Shown here: positions 24,820 through 32,370 of the stretch, in pieces | Layout of the letters: every line of letters starts with the position of its first letter | Numbering within the stretch: position 1 is the stretch's first letter | Source of the DNA: Streptomyces sp. NBC_01750 | Lineage (GTDB): Bacteria > Actinomycetota > Actinomycetes > Streptomycetales > Streptomycetaceae | Assembly: GCF_035918095.1 (NCBI RefSeq) | Contig: NZ_CP109138.1 | Span: 1 to 54,412 of the forward strand | Reading direction: 5' to 3' | Length of the DNA: 54,412 bases | Position numbers and translations under genes: made by a program | Notes under the pieces: generated by a model | The model's input: the letters and a program-made list of their open reading frames with translations, nothing else | Told to the model about the DNA's origin: nothing | The model's database searches: none

Positions 24820-24856
24820 AGTAACGCCTGATTTCTTTCAGCACGTCCTTCAGTGG

Positions 24857-24874
24857 CGCACCGAAGATTTCAGT
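24857..24874 (+). repeat. CGCACCGAAGATTTCAGT motif copy
   Basis: 17 of 18 bases match the arms at 26887-26943. It lies upstream of the pentapeptide-repeat gene and 33 bp outside the transposon's right target duplication. Confidence 0.6.
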
Positions 24875-24933
24875 GCTGCGGTCTAGGAGGCGGAGCGGGC
24901 AACTATCCGGCCGCGTTCGATCGTCCTTCGGGC

Positions 24934-26799
24934 ATGACACACCCGAGCCCCGAACCGCCCTCGTGGCCGCAATGCGGTCACGGCACCACTGCGGAGGATC
25001 CGGTCGGCTGCCGCGGCATCCACGTCCCGGGTCAGAGCGCATGTCTGGCCCACCTGGAGGACGCCGAGCGTGACGCCTACCTGGCCGGCCTGGTCCCCGG
25101 CGCCGACATCGACCACCGCGGTACCCCCTTCACCCGGGACCTGCTGAACCGGTTACTCGACGCCCTGCGCGACCCCAGCACTGGGCACCCCCGCCTCGGC
25201 GTCGCCTTGTTCGTGTCGGCCATCTTCGAGGGCGTCGCCTTGTTCGGGTCGGCGACCTTCGAGGGCGTCGCCCAGTTCGGGTCGGCGACCTTCGAGGACT
25301 TCGCCGGATTCGGGTCGGCCACCTTCAAGGACTTCGCCGGATTCGAGTCGGCCACCTTCAAGAGCACCGCCGGATTCGAGTCGGCCACCTTCAGGTACAG
25401 GGCCAAGTTCGAGTCGGCCACCTTCAGGGAAAGGGCCGTGTTCAGGTCGGCCACCTTCAGGGACAGGACCGGGTTCGGGTCGGCCACCTTCAAGGGCACC
25501 GCCGGGTTCGGGTCGGCCACCTTCAGGGAAAGGGCCGTGTTCAGGTCGGCCACCTTCGAGGGCACCGCCGGATTCGAGTCGGCCACCTTCGAGGGCACCG
25601 CGAGGTTCCATTCGGCCACCTTCAAGGGCGACGCCTGGTTCGAGTCAGCTACCTTCAAGAGCGACGCCTGGTTCGTAGAAGCGGTTTTCGAGCGGTCGGC
25701 CAGTCTTGGGCCGTTGGTGTGCGCTGGGCGGGTGATGCTGTTCGGGGTGGTGTTCGGCGGCCCGGTGGCCCTCTCGTTCGCCGCACGTCGCCTGGAGTGC
25801 CGGCGGACCCGCTGGTCCTCGACGGCCGAGTTGCGTCTGCGCTACGCCACGGTGGGCTTCGCCCACGCGGTCTTTGAATACCCCCTCACGATCGCGGCGG
25901 AGGCCGACCCCTTCGTTCTCGCCGACGGACGGCCGGTAGAGGAACAGGCTCTTGCCGGTACGCCCGATGCCAGGGTGCGGCTGGCCTCACTGCGCGGGGT
26001 CGATGCTGCCCATCTGGTCCTCGCCGACGTTGACCTGTCGGGGTGCCTGTTCACCGGGACCGTGCATCTGGACCAGCTACGGCTGGAGGGCACCTGCTCC
26101 TTCAGCGAGGTCCCGCACCGCACGCACCAGCTGCGCTGGCGCCTGGGGCGGTTCACCCAGCGCCGAACCCTCGCCGAGGAACACCATTGGCGCGCGCGCC
26201 AGCCGGCAGCAGTCCGGGGCTGGAACGTCGCGGTGCTCGGCGCCGGACACGTCGGACCAGCGCAGCTGGCGCCGATGTACCGGGCGCTGCGCAAGGCGTT
26301 CGAGGACGGCAAGAACGAGCCAGGGGCGGCGGATTTTTACTACGGCGAGATGGAGATGCGCCGCCACGACCGCACCGGCACTACCCGCGCCGAACGCGGA
26401 CTGCTGCACAGCTACTGGTTGCTGTCCGGCTACGGCCTGCGCGCCTCCCGAGCCCTTGCCTGGCTCGCTGCCGCCATGCTCATCACCATCGTTCTACTCA
26501 TGGGCTTCGGGCTCCCCCAGGACTCCCCGAAACAGGAAGCGACCGGCACCGTACCGCCCGACGGAGGCAAGGTCACTTTCGAGATCGACAAGGCCGATCC
26601 CCAAAACCCCAGGGGGGAAACGTTCACCAGCGAGCGCTTCGAGAAGGCCCTGAACGTCACACTCAACTCAGTGGTGTTCCGCTCCAGCGGACAGGACCTG
26701 ACCACCACTGGCACCTACATCGAGATGGCCTCCCGCGTGACCGAGCCCGTCCTCCTGGGCCTGGCGGTCCTAGCCGTCCGAAACCGCGTCAAACGCTGA
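24934..26799 (+). CDS. Pentapeptide-repeat membrane protein
   Basis: A 621-residue protein in three parts. The N-terminus has a Cys/His cluster (PQCGHGT ... GCRGI ... ACLAHL) and is followed at ~85-250 by about 17 pentapeptide-type repeats in 10-residue pairs (FGSATFEGVA, FESATFKGDA), expected to form a right-handed quadrilateral beta helix. After a second, less regular repeat block, the C-terminus has a membrane helix (residues ~510-530, LAWLAAAMLITIVLLMGF) and another near the end (EPVLLGLAVLAVRN), like a half channel. I know the family from Streptomyces genomes, with no assigned function. Chosen start ATG 24934; an ATG at 24853 would overlap the repeat motif. It is flanked by the 18-bp motif on both sides. 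Confidence 0.8.
   Translation: MTHPSPEPPSWPQCGHGTTAEDPVGCRGIHVPGQSACLAHLEDAERDAYLAGLVPGADIDHRGTPFTRDLLNRLLDALRDPSTGHPRLGVALFVSAIFEGVALFGSATFEGVAQFGSATFEDFAGFGSATFKDFAGFESATFKSTAGFESATFRYRAKFESATFRERAVFRSATFRDRTGFGSATFKGTAGFGSATFRERAVFRSATFEGTAGFESATFEGTARFHSATFKGDAWFESATFKSDAWFVEAVFERSASLGPLVCAGRVMLFGVVFGGPVALSFAARRLECRRTRWSSTAELRLRYATVGFAHAVFEYPLTIAAEADPFVLADGRPVEEQALAGTPDARVRLASLRGVDAAHLVLADVDLSGCLFTGTVHLDQLRLEGTCSFSEVPHRTHQLRWRLGRFTQRRTLAEEHHWRARQPAAVRGWNVAVLGAGHVGPAQLAPMYRALRKAFEDGKNEPGAADFYYGEMEMRRHDRTGTTRAERGLLHSYWLLSGYGLRASRALAWLAAAMLITIVLLMGFGLPQDSPKQEATGTVPPDGGKVTFEIDKADPQNPRGETFTSERFEKALNVTLNSVVFRSSGQDLTTTGTYIEMASRVTEPVLLGLAVLAVRNRVKR
25197..25680 (+). repeat. ~30-bp tandem repeats coding for pentapeptides
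   Basis: The unit TCGGCCACCTTC recurs about every 30 bp with near identity, with adjacent TTCGAGTCGG/TTCGGGTCGG. The array codes for the beta-helix coils and is prone to length change. Confidence 0.75.
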
Positions 26800-26886
26800 C
26801 CCAGCGCTCCCGCGGCCAGGGACCGGCAGAACACCGCAGCCACCGGACACTGAAGCAACCGGTGCGCCCGAACCGCCACGAGTCGC
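26800..26886. other. Short spacer
   Basis: Between the pentapeptide gene and the inverted repeat; nothing recognised. Confidence 0.4.
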
Positions 26887-26943
26887 CGCACGGAAGATTT
26901 CAGTGCCCAGGTCACAGCCCGGCCGACTGAAATCTTCCGTGCG
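26887..26943. repeat. 18-bp perfect inverted repeat (CGCACGGAAGATTTCAGT)
   Basis: Arms at 26887-26904 and 26926-26943 with a 21-bp spacer. Single motif copies occur at 17728-17745 and 24857-24874. Within a copy, GCAC-n-GAA ... TTC-n-GTGC is itself partly symmetric. It could be a recombination site, the joined ends of a lost element, or a terminator for the pentapeptide gene. Confidence 0.65.
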
Positions 26944-27316
26944 CCTCGACACGCGCGGTAACAGTCCCGCCGGACATGGCCGAGGCCCGCGCCCCCGAAG
27001 TTCGATCAGGGAGGGCGGGCCTCGGGCTCCGGTCGGACGCGGCCGCCGGGCTGCCTACGCGCTTCGGCCGACCAGCCGGGCCACGTACAAAGCGGGGGCC
27101 CGGCGGCGGCAGCATCGGCCGGACGTTGGCACGCCGCCAGGTTCGGTCCAGTGTCGCCTACTCGGCAGCGTCCGGGTCACCGGGCACAGCTCCTCGTTCG
27201 GGGCGGCGGCCATGACCGTACGGGAGGGCGCCGAATCCGAGGGTCGCGCAGCGTGCCCGTATATAGGGGACAGACGCCATGCCGTGCCGCGTGGCCGGCG
27301 GGAGCGGTGCGGGCGG
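26944..27316. other. Intergenic stretch, no gene supported
   Basis: About 370 bp, GC rich, with no good coding frame. TATATAGGGG near 27259 could be a promoter -10 region, but no gene follows on that strand. Confidence 0.35.
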
Positions 27317-28345
27317 TTATGAGGCGGCCTTACTGTGCGCGCCCCGGGTCAGGGCGTGCAGGTGCCGGCGGGCAACCGACCTGTCGCCGAGGAGAAGTGC
27401 GGCGGGGGTGAAGTGCGGTCGGCCGAGGTGGCGTTCGAGAGCGGGGAGGTAGCTCCAGCGCACGGCCGGGTGGGCGGAGTGGGCGTAGTGGTGGAGGTCG
27501 CCGTAGGGGAGCCAGGTGGCAGCGGCGATGTGGGCGAGCACGTGGCTGCGGGGGTACAGGCGTAGGCAGCGTCCGGCTTCGACCCAGGTCGGGGTGCCGG
27601 TGCGGGGCTGGGGGTCGAACCACGTGTGTTCGACAAGGAGGCTGAGCCAGGCCAGTTGGGGGTAGAGCAGCAGCCGCGGCACGAGTACGCCGCAGATCAC
27701 GGCGGTCCAGCCCCCGGCGAGGTAGGCGGCGAGGGGTACGGCTGCTGCGGCGCCCGTTCGATGCCAGGCGCCGGGGTGGCGCAGGCCTGCGGCGAGGCTG
27801 GCGGCGGTGGTGTGGATGCCGCGTGCGGTGAGCGGGTGCACGAGCGCGACGGCGAACCGGAGTCGGGTGGCGCCGGGGCGGAGTCCGGCCTGGTGGAGCT
27901 CGGCGAGATTGGGGTCAGTGCCGGCAACGGTGGCGTTGGGGTGGTGGTCGCGGACGTGGCGCTGGCGGCGCATGGTGACCGGGTCGAAGGCGAGCGGGTG
28001 GTGGGCGAAGGCCTCGGCGAGCAGCAGGTTGGCGCGGGCAGACCGGGCGAGAACGCCGTGAACGGCGAAGTGACTGATCTCCTGCAGGTGACGGAAGTGG
28101 ACGGCTACGGCGACGGCGGCCGTCGCGGCGGGCAGGGGCCCGTGGGCGGCGAGCATCCACCATCCGGTGATCTGGAGCCACTGCCCGGCCAGTAGGAGGG
28201 TCGGGGTCCAGTTGTTGGCGCGGTTTCGTTGGAGCGCTATGAGCTGGGCGGAGCTGGCGGTGCGGGGGCGTCTGTAGGCGAAGCGTGCGCGGTCGATCTG
28301 GCGTAGTGCGCCGCCGGTGGTGATGACGGCTAAGGCGAGCAGCAT
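27317..28345 (-). CDS. Fatty-acid-desaturase-like membrane protein
   Basis: A 342-residue hydrophobic protein with the three His motifs of membrane desaturases: HFRHLQEISHF (~83-93), RQRHVRDHHPN (~127-137) and GDLHHYAHSAH (~292-302), which would bind two irons. Several membrane helices surround them. Desaturases and hydroxylases of this type act on acyl chains or related lipids; the substrate here is unknown. A perfect CTAGTGGACTAG site lies 58-69 bp upstream, so it probably belongs to the GntR regulon. It is unusual cargo for a plasmid backbone. Confidence 0.75.
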   Translation of the reverse strand: MLLALAVITTGGALRQIDRARFAYRRPRTASSAQLIALQRNRANNWTPTLLLAGQWLQITGWWMLAAHGPLPAATAAVAVAVHFRHLQEISHFAVHGVLARSARANLLLAEAFAHHPLAFDPVTMRRQRHVRDHHPNATVAGTDPNLAELHQAGLRPGATRLRFAVALVHPLTARGIHTTAASLAAGLRHPGAWHRTGAAAAVPLAAYLAGGWTAVICGVLVPRLLLYPQLAWLSLLVEHTWFDPQPRTGTPTWVEAGRCLRLYPRSHVLAHIAAATWLPYGDLHHYAHSAHPAVRWSYLPALERHLGRPHFTPAALLLGDRSVARRHLHALTRGAHSKAAS

Positions 28346-28402
28346 GTGCGGTTCCCGAGCAAGGGGGCGGGCACGTCCCGCCGATCATCACGCACCGTAC
28401 AT

Positions 28403-28414
28403 CTAGTGGACTAG
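28403..28414. promoter_or_regulatory. CTAGTGGACTAG operator candidate
   Basis: Perfect CTAGT/ACTAG half sites with a 2-bp centre in the 161-bp gap between the desaturase-like gene and the 300-residue gene. Same form as the sites at 3302-3313 and 30332-30343. Confidence 0.6.
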
Positions 28415-28506
28415 CTTGGAGGTGTTTTGCAGGGACGCGAAACGGCCCCCATCTGGAGACGGGGGCCGCGGGCTGGTCGCTGATCGGGCCGGTCGGGCCC
28501 CTGGGG

Positions 28507-29409
28507 TCAGAAGGTGTCGACGGTGCGGGCGGCGCGGTCGTCGTCCCACGCGTCCGCGTCCAGCATGGGCCGAACGGCGGCCTCGTACGCCTGCAGAATG
28601 CGGGGCGCGGAGTCGGCGCCGTGGCCCCAGACCGATTCGAAGCGGCCGGTCCAGCGCTCGACGCCCTTGAAGTACACGCTGCTGCGGCCGCGGTTGTACT
28701 CGGCGTCCCCCTGTTCCTCCTCCACCAGGACGGCGGCCGCGGCAAAGACCACGACATCGACGGCCTGGTCCGCGCGCAGCCGGTCGCGCACCGCGAGCCC
28801 GCAGGTGACGCCGAGGTCGCGGTGGTGACCGATGAGCTCCAGCAGCGGGCCGGCGAAGTCCGCCTTCACCAGGTCGGCGCGGTAGACGATGAACAGCCGG
28901 TCGATGCGGCCGCCGGCCTCGGTGAAGCGGCGGTTGGCGGCGATGTACTCGCGGCGCTGGGTCAGCAGCGCCGGGTTGGTCGTCAGATCGGCCGCCAGAA
29001 TCCGCTGAGGCTCGGAGTGCGCCTCGGTGAGGGTCTTTATCAGCAGGACAGACAGGCGGGGCACTTCGCTGGCGTAGACGCGAAGGTGGCCGTCGGCGAT
29101 CTCGCCGTAGTCGGAGATGAGTTCCCGTTCAAGCTGGGAGCGGACCAGGTCGTAGTACCGGGCGTCATCCATGGCTTTGAGGTTATTGGCCTTGCGCAGG
29201 TGGATGTAGGCCTTGCGCACCCACAGGTGGCCTGCGACCAGCACCAGGATGAGCACGCTCTGGACGAGCAGCAGCACCTTGAGGTTGACCCGCTCGACCG
29301 CCCACCCGATCACGGGGACGGCCAGGCCGGCGATACCGACCACGGCGCCGAGCGCGGGCGAGCCCAGCGCGTTCGTGATCCTGGCGATCGGATCGCGCTG
29401 TTCAGGCAT
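28507..29409 (-). CDS. Membrane protein with cytoplasmic domain of unknown function
   Basis: A 300-residue protein. Two membrane helices at about 19-38 and 46-66 (VLLLVQSVLILVLVAGHLWV) are followed by a soluble domain with DRLFIVYRADL, LGVTCGLAVRDRL and VDVVVFAAAAVLVEEE. The last part (VYFKGVERWTGRFESVWGHG) resembles effector-sensing domains of some actinomycete regulators, but I cannot name the family. The ATG has GGAGG seven bases upstream. It lies 91 bp downstream of the GntR gene on the same strand and may be co-transcribed. Confidence 0.65.
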   Translation of the reverse strand: MPEQRDPIARITNALGSPALGAVVGIAGLAVPVIGWAVERVNLKVLLLVQSVLILVLVAGHLWVRKAYIHLRKANNLKAMDDARYYDLVRSQLERELISDYGEIADGHLRVYASEVPRLSVLLIKTLTEAHSEPQRILAADLTTNPALLTQRREYIAANRRFTEAGGRIDRLFIVYRADLVKADFAGPLLELIGHHRDLGVTCGLAVRDRLRADQAVDVVVFAAAAVLVEEEQGDAEYNRGRSSVYFKGVERWTGRFESVWGHGADSAPRILQAYEAAVRPMLDADAWDDDRAARTVDTF

Positions 29410-29500
29410 GAAGAATCCTCCCCCTCGAACGGCCTTGGGGCCGCGCGGTGTTCATGATTCCCGGGCTGTCGCATCCCCCACAAGAAGCCCCGGTGAGCGG

Positions 29501-30268
29501 TCAGGTGCCGGATGCGGGCAGGGCGATGTCGTACGTGAGGTCCCACCGGTCCGCCGGAATGAGGATGTCTGCGGTCTCCAGCGGCCGACCCCCGGTGTCG
29601 TAGTGGGTCCGCTCGATCAGGGTGGCCTGCGATCCGGTGGCGATTCCCAGCAAGTGGCCCTGATCACGGTCGACATGGACCGGTCGCGGCCTCTCGGCCA
29701 CCCGGGCGACGGTGATCCCGAGGTGCGCCATCCGCGCGACGATGCCGCGTCCGGCGAGCGGACCGCCCTCGGGCAGGACCACCACGGTGCCACCGGTGAT
29801 GGCCATCGGCTCCCAGCTGGTGGCCAGCATGACCGGCTGACGTGCGGCCAGGAACTCGTAGACAGTGCGCACGCACAGGCCACCGGCCTCCACTGCGAGG
29901 CGGGCGGCGATCTCCGGCGGTGCCTCGACCTTCGCGGTGCTGTCGGCCTCCCAGGTACCGGTGAAGCCGGCTGGAGCGAGCCCGGAGTAGGCGGGGCCGT
30001 CCGCGGGCGGAGTGCGCTGCAGCGGGCGGCGCTGGAGCGGAGCGCGGACGTAGGTGCCCGATCCCGCCCGGCCTTCGAGAAGGCCCTGGCTGATCAGGAG
30101 CTCCTGCGCCCGCCGGATCACGTTCTCCCCGACACCGAACTCGGCTCCCAGCTCGCCACGGGAAGGAAGCCGGTCACCGGGAGCCCAAGTGCCCACAGCG
30201 ATCCGGGATCGGATCTCGGCCGCCACCTGCAGGTAGGGGGCGTGGCCTCCTGAGCTGCCGTCAGCCAT
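29501..30268 (-). CDS. GntR/HutC-family transcriptional regulator (KorSA-like)
   Basis: A 255-residue regulator. Residues ~10-75 form the GntR winged helix (YLQVAAEIRSRIAVGTWAPG, DRLPSRGELGAEFGV, then NVIRRAQELLISQGLLEGRAGSGTYV). Residues ~110-250 are the UTRA/HutC effector domain (LIERTHYDTGGRPLETADIL). The ATG has AAGGAG four bases upstream. Two CTAGTnnACTAG-type palindromes lie 45-75 bp upstream, which is strong evidence for autoregulation. In Streptomyces elements such proteins (KorSA, KorA) repress transfer and replication genes and respond to an unknown ligand. Its sites elsewhere in the window mark the probable regulon. Confidence 0.88.
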   Translation of the reverse strand: MADGSSGGHAPYLQVAAEIRSRIAVGTWAPGDRLPSRGELGAEFGVGENVIRRAQELLISQGLLEGRAGSGTYVRAPLQRRPLQRTPPADGPAYSGLAPAGFTGTWEADSTAKVEAPPEIAARLAVEAGGLCVRTVYEFLAARQPVMLATSWEPMAITGGTVVVLPEGGPLAGRGIVARMAHLGITVARVAERPRPVHVDRDQGHLLGIATGSQATLIERTHYDTGGRPLETADILIPADRWDLTYDIALPASGT

Positions 30269-30312
30269 GCCTCTCCTTGCCCGCGTTGCTGCCTATACGA
30301 CGCATTGACAAG

Positions 30313-30343
30313 CTAGTTCACTAACCAGAAGCTAGTTAACTAG
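30313..30343. promoter_or_regulatory. Tandem CTAGTnnACTAG operators of the GntR gene
   Basis: CTAGTTCACTAA (30313-30324) and CTAGTTAACTAG (30332-30343), centre to centre 19 bp. They lie in the divergent promoter region between the GntR gene and the plus-strand gene at 30375, so both may be controlled. Confidence 0.7.
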
Positions 30344-30374
30344 AAACGCTTTGCGTAACGCCGGTTGATCGAAT

Positions 30375-30623
30375 GTGAATGTGGGTGCCGTGGGCTACGA
30401 CCGCCAGAACACCGCGATCACGTACGCCACCACGCAGCTCACCGCCCTGACCGGAGTCCCGCCCCGCGTCCTCGATGAGGCCGGAGCAGTCCGCATCGAG
30501 ACCGACGTGACCGAGGACCTCCTGCATCACTGGCAGCAGCTCCTCGCCGTTCTCGACCTGGGCAACACCTTCGGCCTCACCGACACCGACACCGGCCAAA
30601 TCGCCTGGCTTCGCTTCGAGTGA
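30375..30623 (+). CDS. Small hypothetical protein divergent from the GntR gene
   Basis: An 82-residue acidic protein (YDRQNTAITYATTQLTALTG ... LLHHWQQLLAVLDLGNTFGL). GTG start at 30375, or GTG at 30390. It ends 19 bp before the dapF start and is likely co-transcribed with it. The operators 30313-30343 lie upstream, so GntR control is probable. The function is unknown; I recall similar short proteins from Streptomyces plasmids. Confidence 0.55.
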   Translation: MNVGAVGYDRQNTAITYATTQLTALTGVPPRVLDEAGAVRIETDVTEDLLHHWQQLLAVLDLGNTFGLTDTDTGQIAWLRFE

Positions 30624-30642
30624 GCAGAGGACACCCCTCCCC

Positions 30643-31542
30643 ATGACCCGCCCTTCCCGCACCGTCAGCCACTTCGCCAAAGGACACGGCGCCGAAAACG
30701 ACTTCATCGTCCTGCCCGACCCCCGCGGGCACCTCGCCCTGCCCCCGGCCGAGGTGACGCGCCTGTGCGACCGCCGCGCGGGCATCGGCGCCGACGGCAT
30801 CCTGCGCGCCGTGCGCTGCACCGCCGAACCGGAAGCCTCCGCCATGGCGGCCGACGCCGAATGGTTCATGGACTACCGCAACGCCGACGGCAGCAAGGGC
30901 GCCATGTGCGGCAACGGCCTGCGCGTGCTGGCCCGCTACCTCGTCGACACCGGGCTCTGCCCGCCCGGCACTCTCACCGTCGCGACCCGTGCTGGCACCC
31001 GCCAGGCGCACGTCCCCCACCGCAGCCCAGACTTCGAGGGCGACGTGAGCGTACGGATGGGCTGCCCCAGGCTTCCCGGCCCCGACGGCATCACCGTCAC
31101 CGTCGCCGAACGGCGCTGGTCGGCCCTGCACGTCGACATGGGCAACCCTCATGCCGTCGTCTTCGTCGACGACCTGGCCCACGCCGGAGACCTGGCCACT
31201 GCACCGACCGTCGAGCCGGCCGACGCCTATCCGCACGGCGTCACGGTCGAATTCGTCATCCCTCGGGCTCCCGGGCACCTGGCCCTGCGCGTGTACGAAC
31301 GCGGCGTCGGCGAAACCCGGGCCTGCGGAACCGGTGCCTGCGCCGCCGTCGCGGCCGCCGTCCTGTGCCACGGCACGCGCTCGGCCGCCGCGTCCTACAC
31401 CGTGGACGTTCCGGGCGGCCGGCTGCGGATAGAGCTCCTCGCCGACGGCTCCATGGACCTCACCGGCCCCGCCGAGATCGTCGCTCACGGCACTACGGCA
31501 CTCACCCCCGTGTCGGCCTCACGCCGTGCGGTGGTGTGCTGA
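30643..31542 (+). CDS. dapF: Diaminopimelate epimerase
   Basis: A 299-residue DapF. It has both active-site cysteines: MCGNGLRVLARY (proton acceptor) and ACGTGACAAVAA, plus FAKGHGAENDFIVL, MDYRNADGSKGAMCGNG and MGNPHAVVFVDD. The enzyme interconverts L,L- and meso-diaminopimelate in lysine and peptidoglycan synthesis. The N- and C-terminal cysteine motifs are intact, so the gene can be active. Normally a chromosomal gene; a plasmid copy could increase wall precursor supply or serve a specialised peptide pathway. It is downstream of the 82-residue gene and in the likely GntR regulon. Confidence 0.93.
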   Translation: MTRPSRTVSHFAKGHGAENDFIVLPDPRGHLALPPAEVTRLCDRRAGIGADGILRAVRCTAEPEASAMAADAEWFMDYRNADGSKGAMCGNGLRVLARYLVDTGLCPPGTLTVATRAGTRQAHVPHRSPDFEGDVSVRMGCPRLPGPDGITVTVAERRWSALHVDMGNPHAVVFVDDLAHAGDLATAPTVEPADAYPHGVTVEFVIPRAPGHLALRVYERGVGETRACGTGACAAVAAAVLCHGTRSAAASYTVDVPGGRLRIELLADGSMDLTGPAEIVAHGTTALTPVSASRRAVVC

Positions 31543-31560
31543 GGCTGGGGAAGGCCTGCG

Positions 31561-31587
31561 GGGCCCGCACCCGGCGGGTGCGGGCCC
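31561..31587. terminator. Bidirectional terminator after dapF
   Basis: GGGCCCGCACCC / GGGTGCGGGCCC, a 12-bp perfect stem with a 3-base loop, between dapF and the convergent minus-strand gene ending at 31595. Confidence 0.65.
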
Positions 31588-31594
31588 GGCCCGG

Positions 31595-31846
31595 TCACCC
31601 CGCGACCGGGCGAAGGATTGAGGCGATCCGCTTGACGGGGACCCACCGGGGGGTGGAGTCACCCTCCTCGAAGCGGACCAGGGCGCTCGACGTGCGGGCC
31701 TCGACGATGTCGGCGAACTCCGTGGCGTAGGGCCAGGAGCCGACGTAGACCTGCACCAGGTCGCCGGGCTTCAGGTGGTCCCAGGTGATCAGGTTCCCGT
31801 CGGGGAGGGTGTGGGTGTACCGGGTCTGGACGCTGGGCTGGCTCAT
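31595..31846 (-). CDS. Small hypothetical protein
   Basis: An 83-residue protein (MSQPSVQTRYTH ... KPGDLVQVYVGSWPYATEFA ... STPRWVPVKRIASILRP). It looks like a small beta-barrel domain. The ATG at 31846 has GGAGG five bases upstream and is preferred over a longer frame. The function is unknown. Confidence 0.6.
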   Translation of the reverse strand: MSQPSVQTRYTHTLPDGNLITWDHLKPGDLVQVYVGSWPYATEFADIVEARTSSALVRFEEGDSTPRWVPVKRIASILRPVAG

Positions 31847-32276
31847 CGTCGCCTCCGTGAAGGGGTCGGTGCGGTCGAGCTGACGGGCTCTGCCCGAGCA
31901 CGGGTTCTCGGGGGTTGGAAAGGATCGCGCAGCGACCGCGCAGCGGCGCCGCAAGGCGTCCTTGTAGGCCCCCGGGGTTCCGTGCTTGCCTCTGGCGTCA
32001 GGTCGTCCGGGCCGACCCTGGCAGCGACGCCCGCCACCCGAGGGCAAAAGGAAGACCGGCACCCCGGCGGACCCACGCCGGGCCACCCTCCGTCGTACTT
32101 TCCGGCGTCACTCCGTCACCACCAGGGCCCGCTAATAGGCGGTCACTTGAACGCCGCATCCCGCCCCACCCGACAAGCCCCCGTGGAACGATCTGCCCGC
32201 GCGGCGGTACCGTGCTGACGACGCGCCAGAACAACCTGGGCCCGCCCCTGGCGGGCACGGACGGAGGGGGAGGCGG
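31847..32276. other. Intergenic stretch, no gene supported
   Basis: About 430 bp, GC rich. A dyad GGGCCCGCCCCTGGCGGGC occurs near 32239-32257. It must contain the promoter of the 83-residue gene and of the 28-residue gene. Confidence 0.4.
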
Positions 32277-32363
32277 ATGAGCCTCAAGGGCAAGTTCTAC
32301 TTGTTGTTGGCACTTATCGTGATCGGCGTGCTGATCGGCCTCGGGAACCCGCCCCCCTCCTGA
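32277..32363 (+). CDS. 28-residue small membrane protein
   Basis: MSLKGKFYLLLALIVIGVL then IGLGNPPPS, a single membrane helix with a positive N-terminus. The ATG is preceded by GGGGGAGGCGG. Too short for usual gene finders, but the strong Shine-Dalgarno site supports it. It lies just downstream of the end of the convergent VirB6-like gene. Confidence 0.5.
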   Translation: MSLKGKFYLLLALIVIGVLIGLGNPPPS

Positions 32364-32370
32364 CCCGCTG

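Noticed and set aside
24934..26799. Pentapeptide protein as a quinolone-resistance (Qnr/MfpA) gene
   Set aside because: Much longer, with Cys/His head and membrane tail; the repeat type differs from Qnr.
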